Shown here: in pieces, positions 45,988-55,930 of the stretch | Layout: each line of letters starts with the position of its first letter | Numbering within the stretch: the first letter of the stretch is position 1 | DNA from: Polytrichum commune | Lineage: Eukaryota; Streptophyta; Polytrichopsida; Polytrichales; Polytrichaceae | Length of the DNA stretch: 64,000 nucleotides | Direction of reading: 5' to 3' | Assembly (NCBI GenBank): GCA_950295325.1 | Contig: OX485805.1 | Coordinates: forward strand, 20,943,501 to 21,007,500 | Notes under the pieces: model-generated | The model's input: only the letters and a program-made list of their open reading frames with translations | Told to the model about the DNA's origin: nothing | Databases searched by the model: none | Translations under genes and position numbers: made by a program

Positions 45988-48057
45988 AAACATTTCTACT
46001 CCCCATATCCCCGAGACGGAGTTTTTGGATCAATAGGCACATCATTCCAATACAAATGGCATGGACACGGATATGCCCATCCACACATAGAAAAAGAAGC
46101 CCAAGAAGCCCTTCATTGGGCACGTCTCGCTTCCAAAAACAACTCAGACACAATCACAATCCTTCTAACACCAGATCAAAACTGGTATCACAACCTTAAC
46201 CCCCACAAAGGACCTTTTCCAAACTCACATGTTATCGCACACTTCAAAGCCGACACCATCACATACGAAGAACCAACAATTCCACTAGAATTACGAATTG
46301 AACCTAGAATAGAAAACCGCGCCATACACACTCTATGCGTACACCATAAAGGCATACCCACTGGATCAAAAGAATATACCCAACGAATGTACAATATTGC
46401 TAACACCCTACAAATACCCGCAATATTTGCCCAACCCGCACCACCTACACCGCAAGACACCTCAGTAAACCACAGTTTAAAATGGTCCAAACTCATATAC
46501 CCGCCTCACCCACATACCACCCCAACCCCCAACACTCCACTAATCACCAACATCGACAGATGTATACCCCTCAAATACCTACCACAATTTTGCTACTACA
46601 CAGACGGATCATTCAAACCACCTAAAGAAACATCTCAAGCACATTGGAAATGCGAAAAAGCAGGGTATGGTATCTACAACTCTATAAAGAATCTAAAAAT
46701 TACAGTAAGACTACCAGGGCTACAAAACATACTACAAGCTGAAATGATGGCCATACACCACACTCTTTGACTCCTGACCACCACATATCGTGATGAACCA
46801 CCACATATCTTCATGGACTGCCTTAATGTCCTATATTTATTAAACACTCAAATCAAACACCCCACACTACATAATAGCCACCCAAACAAAAATATCCTTG
46901 AATCCATGATCATAATGCTACAATCCCGCACACAAATCACCACAATCCACAAAGTCAAAGCCCATGCTAGCATAAACGGTAATGAACAAGCAAACACATT
47001 AGCCAAAATAGGATGTGAACTAGATCACAGAGACGTTGTAATGCCACACGAACATGCACACCCTACACCATACTACCTCCAAAAAGACTGGTGGCATTCA
47101 ATGCAAGAAACACCATATAAAGGCCCTATAAGACACCTTGGAAAACACGTCCTCAAATATGACAAAAAATATAATTTAGAAGTCATAGCTAACCAAACAC
47201 ACCAACTACATAAATGGCTTGAAAACAAAGATATTGACAAGACATTATCAAACAATTTTTGGACTAACCCAAGTGTCACGGACAAACAAAAAACATGTCT
47301 AGTCAAATTCTGGATGGGACAGTACATGGGCCAAGCCTGGAAGCAGCTCTTCTTTGGTAGAGAAGCCTACCCATCAAAAAAGTGCCCCATCTGCAACTCA
47401 TCAGATGCAGATACATGGTTACATGTACTACTCAAATGCAAACAACAACACATTCATGCACTAATAACAAAACGACATAACAAAGTTGTATGGGAAATAC
47501 GTAAACTAATTTTGTCAAATAAAATATCTAAACACTATACACTCATGAATGCGGGAATGTACAACGACCAACCTCAAGAAAATACCGTGCCAACATGGCT
47601 ATTGCCATGCACATGTGGCACCCAGAGATGCCACTGCAACGCCAGGTTTAAACCAGACATATTGTGTGTCATAGGACATCCATATAACCACCCCCCACCA
47701 GAAACCCCTACAACATGAATCACCATACAATTCATAGAATTTACATACTACAATGATAGATTTACCGTAGAAACCCTTGATAGGAAAACCACAAAGTACC
47801 AACAGCTCATCAATAACATTATCTCAAGGGAATGGAATGTAGCCCCACTCATGGTATTAGTCGCAGGCGCAAAAGCCACTACACACATCCCATCAATGAA
47901 AAACCTGGAAACAACACTTAATCTTTGTCTCATAAATATAAAAAACACATTTCAACAAATTAACATTATCGCCACACAATATGCACACTCAATACTAGTC
48001 CATAAACGAAGACTAGAGAACAAACAATCAGTCACAAACCTCCATGACCCATCATAA
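45988..48057 (+). pseudogene. LINE ORF fragment: MTase-like, RNase H, CCHC, RLE
   Basis: One frame runs about 690 codons with two TGA stops (46768-46770, 47716-47718). It starts inside a domain with FYSPYPRDGVFGSIGTSFQY, GHGYAHPH and ITILLTPDQNWY. This layout recalls phage-type DNA adenine methyltransferases, but the expected NPP(F/Y) is degraded to AHPH. RNase H follows: YTDGS (Asp, 46603), LQAEMM (Glu, 46741), IFMDCL (Asp, 46816), VKAH, and NEQAN where the fourth acidic residue is Asn (46993). Next are a CPIC...H...C knuckle (47383 on) and RHN, the signature that precedes the restriction-like endonuclease of R2/NeSL-type LINEs. FKPD (Asp 47656), FIEF (Glu 47737) and DRKTTKY (Lys 47785) match a PD-(D/E)-K nuclease order. 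RNase H plus RLE is known from Dualen/RandI LINEs of green algae. Reverse transcriptase is missing. Confidence 0.82.
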
Positions 48058-48263
48058 CTAAATAACCTATCTCATAAAGTGGAACACCTTACCATATAAA
48101 ATAATGCCACCTTATTGGAAAACACCAATAACAACTACCACATACTACCGGTTACCGGTTAACCGGTTATTGTCTACTCCCTACAAAGGGTGAAGTAGTT
48201 CTACATCTAATGCCATTGCCCTAGGGCGTGGCTAAGGATGTTTGACGAACAAATACTCTATTC

Positions 48264-48300
48264 ACTCCGGCCTCCTCCGGAGACCGGAGTTCTTCTTCTT
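48264..48300 (+). other. LINE 3' hairpin and TTC tail
   Basis: ACTCCGG (48264-48270) pairs with CCGGAGT (48284-48290). The loop contains the self-complementary CTCCGGAG. The tail TCTTCTTCTT follows and abuts the target duplication. LINE reverse transcriptases of several clades recognise a 3' stem-loop next to a short tandem tail, so this is the likely recognition element. Confidence 0.7.
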
Positions 48301-48378
48301 TTGTCTAGTATTGAAGTCAATTGCTAACTAGCAGTCAACTTTGCAAGGTGATTGCATTAGCGTAGTCGATAAACCAAA

Positions 48379-48398
48379 TGACTGCTCATGAGCAGTCA
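48379..48398. repeat. 20-bp perfect palindrome
   Basis: TGACTGCTCATGAGCAGTCA equals its reverse complement. Related AGCAGTYRAC motifs occur at 45851, 48332 and 48451. The LINE therefore inserted into an AGCAGT-rich repeat region that also holds the hairpin at 45928. Confidence 0.85.
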
Positions 48399-48989
48399 AC
48401 TTCATATGTCAACTCCACCACTGCAATCAACAAGCCAAACGATTGTTCATGAGCAGTTGATATGTTGACTGCCTGTCCCCCCCCCCCCCCCAACCCTATG
48501 GACATGTGGTGTTCATGGGTTAGGTGGGATGGGGTCACATCCAATCAACGCCCTCCCCATGGGTATATATGGGCCCTACTTCCATTCCACCCTCACTTTG
48601 CACTCACTCCCATGGGTCCTTGGTTGTTATACAACGATTGCCACTTGGAGACCAAGGTGAGTTGGAGGCCCCACATTGTGGGTTTGTGTTTGAAAATTAT
48701 ACTTTATAGCACCACATCGACTTATGTATGTCATACATACCTACATTCTCCATTCCACATTGACACCATAATCCATTGTGACCAATTTTATTTATTAAAA
48801 ACATGGGGTCGAGTTTTGAAACATCACAAGAACTTACAAAATTTAAACACTTATTTTGGAAGTGTTTTGCATAATACGATATTGTCTAGACGACATAAGT
48901 GTAGGCTTTGTGGCAAATAGATTCATTGGGTGTTAGTGCTACCATTCTAGATTAAATTAATTTTAGGCACAAAAACATTTGGTTCTGGC
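48399..48989. other. Intergenic with a C15 tract
   Basis: C15 lies at 48477-48491. The 152-residue frame across it (48462-48920) has no recognisable domain and begins in the tract. I treat it as chance. Confidence 0.4.
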
Positions 48990-50030
48990 AAAGATTATGG
49001 ATGAAGAGAACACACCACCAGAACCTCCGCACGGTGGGGGACTTTGGTACAAATTCCAGGGTCAACATTAGGAGATACACCCTTAAGAAGAAGACCAAAT
49101 GCAGAGAGGGGTAGATCACAACCCATCAATTTGGAGGATGAATCGGCCACAACCCATCAATTCGAGTTGAATCGGCAACATACCTGTAAGTGGGCCAAGC
49201 TTATGGGTTTGTGGATGTTTCATCCTCCTAGCAAGAATGGATGCATATATTTGAACTACAACGATGAGAGGTTGATAGCTAGAGTAGAGGATATGTGGAT
49301 GATACTCCATCAAAGACAATTTGTTCCAGTGACTAAGACCAATTCTTAGGCTATGGCGTGTGCCTTTGCAATCGAGGAGCTGGGATAAAAAATTAAAAAA
49401 ATTAAAGAAATTAAAGAAAGAAAAAAGAGAGTTTATGGTGAGTGGACGAAGAGGGACCAATCCCAACACAGGCAGAAGGGTATCAAGAGTGCTGATGGTG
49501 GCCAGAGCAAGGTTTTAGGGTTACATGACATGGTGGAGGGAGAGACTGATTTTTCGTATGGAAAACCTTGAGAATTTACAAGGAGCTTCACATGGACAAT
49601 TTGCTCAAGGAGGCGGAGCTTCGACTGAAGAGGAAGTCGAAAGCGAGGCACAAGATCGCAATGACGGACGTCGTGGGTCAGAAGCAAATGCAGGATCACA
49701 CCAACTCGTTGTTAGAAGAAGAGGGTAAGCTTCTTGATCTGCTTGCCAAACAACAATGAGGCTGGGAGGATATAACTTAGGGTGGAATGAGAAGATGCAA
49801 GCCAGCCATGTTGATCTGGGGCAGTTTCAAACTGAGGTGACAGTACTCCACCAAATAGGTTTTGAATGCTTTCAAAACCCTAGTTAATGAGCAGGGTGAA
49901 TCCGAGTTCCAAATCGGTGCTGGGAGAAATAATGACACAACAAACCAGATTGCGTTTCTGGAGGAAGATGTTGCAACATGCGAAAGACATGCTGCGACTG
50001 TTGCATGTTTGTGTGTAAGTGGCTAGAGTA
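48990..50030 (+). pseudogene. Possible decayed helical protein gene, unknown
   Basis: Plus-strand fragments in changing frames read as ordinary protein. They are NRQHTCKWAKLMGLWMFHPP (about 49170), RIYKELHMDNLLKEAELRLK and EEEGKLLDLLAKQQ (49570-49757), QASHVDLGQFQTEV (about 49800) and TNQIAFLEEDVATCERHAAT (about 49940). The later pieces look like coiled coil. A low-complexity AAATTAAAG run (49386-49425) separates the first from the rest. I recognise no family. It may be an unknown element's ORF. Confidence 0.3.
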
Positions 50031-52425
50031 CATGGCAGAGGCTTGGAGCATTCATGGTGCCTCCCCAACTGTGTTTTGTAGCCGGCGCTCCATCCTTCAT
50101 TAAGAGAAACCTTTTTCCCCGAGCGCAATAACGGTCACGTGTAGTGTACAGTACCACTCCATCACCCTGCACATATAGATTTAAGTGAAAGTGATTCAAA
50201 ACTGTATTTTAACCTTGCATTTTGTGAAGGAAAAAATCGAAGCATTTGATTAAAAAAAAAACATATTGATCTATATAGACAAGCAATTTATGTTGTCGAA
50301 AAAAATTCCAAGAAAATTTTACATATTTTAGAAGACGGTGCAAGTAGTGTGCAAGTAGATATATTGAACATGTAATTGTCTAGATTTTTTTTTAAACTTG
50401 ACAAAATTACATAAAATTAGTGTTTTTCTACAAATTTTTGTAATGGTGCCCTCAAGTTTATAATGAATTCAAGGAATATGAAAAATATTCCAAATTCAAA
50501 ATATTCAAGGTCATGAAATCTACATCCAAAGCCAGAATTAGCCATCATCTTTCGAGTAGTACTTTTAATGATAAGTTTTGAAGATCTCATCTTGATATTC
50601 AAAATTTGAGTACCTAACACAACAATAGGGGGCATAATGAAAAAATAAATCTAATTTAAACAACTCTTTGCTACTACTTTCAGGCATTTGACCCAAAAAT
50701 TTATGGTTTTAGCGTATCAGAGCACTTTTTCCGTATACGTGACCATGCTTGTTCCCTCCCATTGAAACTTGTGTTGTGGACTAGGGTTTGTGCCAACATG
50801 GGCATTACATTTTTCCTTGTGCCAACATCCATATCATCAATGGTGTGCATTGAATTGCTTTGCTTAGAGCACCGCATGTATACTAAAGAGTTGTGGCCTC
50901 AAAATGCACAAGGATTGGCGGAGTTCATGAGGATTGAAGAAGCCTGGTGCTAGTGGAGGTGCTAATAAGCATCCTGTGTTGTGTAAACCTCATTGAATTC
51001 CTCCTGGCGAGTCCTTTGTTGTCCTGAAATTAACAGTGGTTACTGATGTGTGCTTTTGATTTTCACACCTGTTCATAGTCATGGTTGTCAATATTCACAG
51101 TCTACATCGTGCCTTCAAAAAGGTCCATTTACAGTAAGTTTGTTGAGATTCATGAACATGTGCGCAGTTGTGGAGATTTTGGGAAGTCTGTAGCATGTCC
51201 TCTTGGAGTCCATTCACAGTCATGTCCATAGATGTAAGAATTTGCTCAAAATATGTAACATGTCCTCTTCAAGTCCCTTCATGGTCTATTGAGATTCTTA
51301 GTCATGTCCATAGGTGTGATTGCCAATAAACAGACAGTCTACAACTTGTCCTTATGGCGTCCATTTCTTGAGACAAAACCCTAGTGTAGTCCATACATGA
51401 CCATATATTGTATCTGAATCTTCCATCCCCTCAGTCTTAAGTCTCTCATAATTCTTTCGAAGTCCTCACAACTTCAAGACAGAAACCCTAGAGTGGTAGC
51501 TTTCTTCTGAAATTCTACGTTTCCTGTCTACAGGAGTTCCTTTCATTCTACTAGTGTCTAGGGTTGAATGTCCTCCTAGTCCACAAGCTTAGCAAATTTA
51601 AAGTCCATTGAGTGCTGGAATTGTATCATTAACATACGAGGTAAGTCCATTCAGTGATGCAATGTTACATGAACATGCTTTTCGAGAGCATCCCTTGAAG
51701 TAGTAATTGCACATATGCAAAAGTTGTTTCTCCTTAAGAGCTGAGGTTCTTTTCCTTTTGCAATTTGTCTTCTTTCATAAGTGTTGTGGTGTTGTTGCAG
51801 ACTATGTTCATTGTTCGCAAATGACAACCACAGTGCTTGTATCATCAAACTTTGACCATCAGGACCAGTTTGTCGGTTACCTTGTACTTGGATCCTAAAT
51901 CATCGCTACTCCAATCAAGCCTCCAGGCAAAAATGGAAGCATCCGCTTGCAATGTTGGATACAAGTGGTAAAGCATGGACAGGAAGGTGAGGGTGGTTTC
52001 AACAAATCTATTATTCCTACAGTAGACGTGGTAGCTGACACGATGGAGGTCAAGAAGCATGTGAAAGCAATGCCTCATGCTACTCCTAGATGCTTCATAC
52101 ACCTGCCAAACAACGCCCTCGACGCCCTACAAGTCATGCCTTCAATGGAGGTGTTGAAGGGGCCTTGCATGCCAGTGTTTGAGCTTGTTCTAGGGTCGAG
52201 TAGGTTCTTGAACCATTAGAGTGTTATGTGATCGATCTACTAAAATTTAATAACTTAAACATTTCAAAGAAGTCCACATTGTATTTGCATTAAATGTATG
52301 CTACCTTAGTGTATTGATACGTGTATACATAAGAATTCTTATGTACACATGCTCACTCAATCCTATTACATGGTTTTGTTAAATATTGAATGGTCAACAC
52401 CCACTCAATACTGGAAGGAATGAAT
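50031..52425. other. Intergenic, weak tandem similarity
   Basis: A degenerate repeat around GTAACATGTCCTCTTCAAGTC and GTCATGTCCATAGRTGT recurs at 51060-51380 with a period near 90 bp. Frames at 51707-52219 are not recognised. Sequence at 50200-50640 is very AT-rich. Confidence 0.35.
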
Positions 52426-52629
52426 TATTGTATACGAGCGTACCACTCATCCATCCAACATGAACACTAGAACTCTGAAAGGTTTGTTGCCTATTCATCT
52501 CAAATGACCTCAAGTGGACTAATTCAAAGTCTTTCAAGCTAATTCCGATGTCAAATTAACTTCAAAAAATAACCTCTAGACTACAAGGCTTTTGTGTTGG
52601 ATGAATGAAAGGTACAATTGTATACAATA
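52426..52629. mobile_element. MITE with CATCCAACAT ends, longer copy
   Basis: TATTGTATAC at 52426 mirrors GTATACAATA at 52620-52629. Further in, GTACCACTCATCCATCCAAC mirrors GTTGGATGAATGAAAGGTAC. A relative lies at 37363-37527. The flanking target duplication is not clear. Confidence 0.72.
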
Positions 52630-53759
52630 ATAACTTTGTAAAGTCATGGTAAAGCTTAAAAATCAAACATATTGAAATCGAAGACGTCCATAAGAATACT
52701 CATAATATGATATGATATTAATGCCGATTCTGGATGGAGCAAGCATGAATGAAGAGTCTCTTCGTTCGCTACTCCTCCATTGATGCCGCATGCGAGGGAC
52801 GACATGGCACCGACCTCGGCCCAACTCAAGAACGAGAGCAGAAGACTTATGACTCTTATGGAAAAATTATGTTTGTACAAAACTAATTGTATTAGAAAAA
52901 AGACTTCAAGGCCTATCTAATAATGTAAAACACATAGAAAACGGATTTGAAAGCATTTCATCGGCAAATTTATGAAGTCAGTTGTCCTCAATAAGGTGGT
53001 TTTTCTAAGTTAATTTATGATAATATTCATAACTTCTAGATAGAAAGTTAGATTGGTACAAGACTGCTGTTCCTAGATAGAAAACATTGAAATCTATTTA
53101 CACATATAACATATGTCAAAAATGGACCTAATAGTAACATTTGGTAAACTTTTGAAGTCAATTGTCTTTATCGGGTTCAAAATCATTCACTAGTCAAATA
53201 TTTAAAATAATAATTAAATGTCATATATAAAAAATGTATATTGTACTAGAAATATATTACAAAAAGAGTGAACATATTTAATACAATATAATAATTTTCA
53301 AAATCAACATTATCTAACCATCTGTTACAAATACTAAACAATCATTCAAATCCACTAAAAATAACTAAGCCGTGCGTCCTTAATCAAGGGTAAGATTTGG
53401 TCGGAAACAAGTTTAGATATAATAGAAGAGAGGAGTTAACCAATGGAAATCTGAATCAAAGTATGAAACTGATTTTTTTTTTAAAAAGAAAGAGTAAGAG
53501 ATGAAAAATCGCAAGTCAAAACCATTTTCATTAAGTGTGATTTTTCTAATCTATTATTGTTCATACTTTCATATCGCTAAACTATTTTTTATATCTGAAG
53601 TCATCTGACTGATCTCATCATTAAATTATTATTCCTACAATAAAGAGATTGATTGATCAAAGAATCAAATGAACTACTCACAGCTTTGAATGACGAACTT
53701 TCAAGAGAATCATTAAGCTATGGGTAAATGGAAGTTGTAGAAAGCTACTACCTCAGTTT
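52630..53759. other. AT-rich intergenic, no feature
   Basis: A 74-residue minus frame (52656-52880) is not recognised. 53200-53700 is very AT-rich with A-runs. No repeats with clear ends were found. Confidence 0.35.
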
Positions 53760-55460
53760 GGTGAAATGCTCCCGAAATGGGCATCCACACCAAAATTATT
53801 TTTTGTTGAAATTGGAGGTGTGGTGGGGCTAGATAACCTGTTGTAATATTAGCGATCTTTTATGCTAGCCATGTATTTTACTTTGAAATGCAAGGTACAA
53901 GTTGTTGAGTATGTTGGTCATTATATGTACCTCATGCAAAATGTTGTGCGACATGACAATGGGGTGTTGGGGTTGTCTTAGCTTTGATGGGCTCAAGAGG
54001 AGATGTTGATGTTGTTTGTTGTGCATAAGAGCTCATGAGAGGTAAACTTGGACGTGGTTAACATTGGAGTGCAAGTATGTCTTATTGGCTTTATTTGTGG
54101 CTAGTGTAGGTGTGGGATTGGCTATGTATTGTTCTCTTGTAGGTGGCATAGTGCAAGTGGTGCTTCAAGTGTTTATAATTATGGTCATGGTACTTGTGTC
54201 TACGAATTCTATTGTGGCGGATGTGCTTTGAGCTGGTAATCATACGTTTTTGGAGCTACATATGTAGGCTAATCGTTGGTTTTGCTTAGAAGTTATTGTC
54301 CAAGTGGTGTAGTGGTGTGAATTGAGCCGGTTGCTACACCCAGTTTGTGGCATGGATGTTGCTTGGAGGTACACTTGTAGGATGTTGGATTGTTCATCAC
54401 AGTTCAAGGTAGGGGGTTCGTTCTTGCTAGATTTTTTTGCTTGATGATGTTGACTCTAGAAATGTCCTTGTAATTCTTGGGACATTTGTTGGGTGATGGA
54501 GTCTTATTTGTATGCAATTCACCTCCTATTTGATGTTGTTGGTTGTTGGAGGCCGGGCTCAATTCAATGTTGATACTATACCTTAAGTATTCTTGTTGAT
54601 GGGAGGTGGTGACTACGGAAATGGTTGAAGTGGCAAGGTGGGTGGTAATTGCATGTTGCATTTGGTGTTACAATGTTGAGTATGTGGCAGCCTTCACTGC
54701 TTCAAGCGTCAGTGGAGTTGTGGGTTTGGACAATGTAGGGACATGTGGTCGAGGGAGGGTGGCATACAACTCTTTGTTGTGATGTTGGCTTTGACTTGTT
54801 AATGCTCACTATACTCAAGTTTGTGGCTATCTGTTGGATGGGAAAAGGTGAATAATGAGCTAGTGTGGAAGGTTAGATTTGTGGAGTATTTATGTGGGTG
54901 GCTAATGTTGTTGTGGTTTTGTGCAGGAAGAATTGTATGTCCGTCGGGAGGCGATTCATCATTGTTGAGGAGGGTTAAGCATGTTGTTTTTGTTTTGAGC
55001 AAGTATGTGTAGGTGGATTTTTTTGGATGAGTGTATGTATGTGTGGGTGTATGGCCAAGTGTTGTGAGTGATGAAAGGGTGTGGGAGACAACACTTATCT
55101 ATTTGGCAAGAGTGGTGTGTAATTGGTGCATAACCGTTGTGTTCGTGAGTGTGTGTATTCATCATGGTGAGGTTGTTTTTGGTGATAGGGCAAAAGACCT
55201 CACTAGCTTGGTTGGGGTGGCGGTGTTGTGCTAGGGGAAAATTGATTTTAGGGGTTGATGTTGGACGAATGCGTGAAGAAATTGTTAGCGGGTGGCTATT
55301 GTGGCATTTTTGTTGTTGCTCATTAGATATATTTGGGAGTGTGTGGTTTGTGGGTGTAGGTTGTTTACGTGGTTGACTTGTATGAGTCTTACGGTAGGAG
55401 TGTGGGGCGATTGTGTGATGGTTCAAAGTGGGTTGTGAGGACAAATAGTGGGTGCTTAGA
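53760..55460. other. 1.7-kb G+T-rich plus strand
   Basis: The plus strand is dominated by TTGTGG, GTGTGTA, GGTTGT and TGTTGG words. The minus strand is A+C-rich and gives long frames rich in His, Thr, Asn, Pro and Gln (for example 54959-55444, 161 residues), which reflect composition. The edges are fairly sharp. An A+C-rich sense strand is also seen in the LINE at 46-48 kb, so a decayed element on the minus strand is possible. No motif supports that. Confidence 0.5.
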
Positions 55461-55839
55461 AATGTTATGTAATCATGTATGTCCTTGCTCTATACTTGAA
55501 GGCATTAATCAAAGATGATAGGCATAAGGTTACAGTTTTGGAAGGCAAGATGTTTAAGGTGAGGGTGTTGGGAGGAAAAGGAGGGAAAGGTGCGACAGGA
55601 GGAAATAATCGGAAAAAAAAAAAAACAGAAAATTTCACGAGGATGATTTGACTGACATATTCTTTTACTTTTGGAGAATGATTGATACTAGGGTTCCATG
55701 GTTCACAATTATGAGCCAAAGTGAATAACAAGAACTTTCTTCTATTTCTTGAACATTTGTAGAGGTTCCTACTAATAGAGACATGAAGTACAATATTTTG
55801 CTTCAAAATTTTTATTATCAAGGATATAATAACAATTGC

Positions 55840-55930
55840 AGCATCCCATGGATACATAATTATATTCCTGGGGCCCACATGAATGAATGCATAGTGTTTA
55901 ATAATATTATGATGTAAAGGAACCATCATT
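55840..55930 (+). repeat. Dispersed repeat W, copy 1
   Basis: GCATCCCATGG-TA, GGGCCCACATGAATGAATGC and TTTAATAATATTATG match 61065-61155 in order. This explains most of the long minus frame at 55465-55959. Confidence 0.65.

Larger units (their letters stand above)
45988..48300 (+). mobile_element. 5'-truncated LINE with 12-bp TSD
   Basis: TTGTCTAGTATT occurs exactly at 45976-45987 and 48301-48312, bracketing 2,313 bp. The 5' end is abrupt inside coding sequence. The 3' end has ACCGGTT repeats (about 48148-48170), a GC-rich hairpin and a TTC-type tail, as in LINEs that end in simple repeats instead of poly(A). The sense strand is strikingly A+C-rich, unlike the flanks. Reverse transcriptase is lost to truncation. 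The clean duplications and few mutations suggest the youngest insertion in the window. Confidence 0.93.

Noticed and set aside
48462-48920. 152-residue plus frame with CHTYLHSPFHIDT
   Set aside because: It starts in a C15 tract, lacks domain signatures and has no splice context.
54404-55444. Long minus-strand frames rich in His, Thr, Asn and Pro
   Set aside because: They result from the G+T-rich plus strand. No reverse transcriptase, Gag or other motif could be read.
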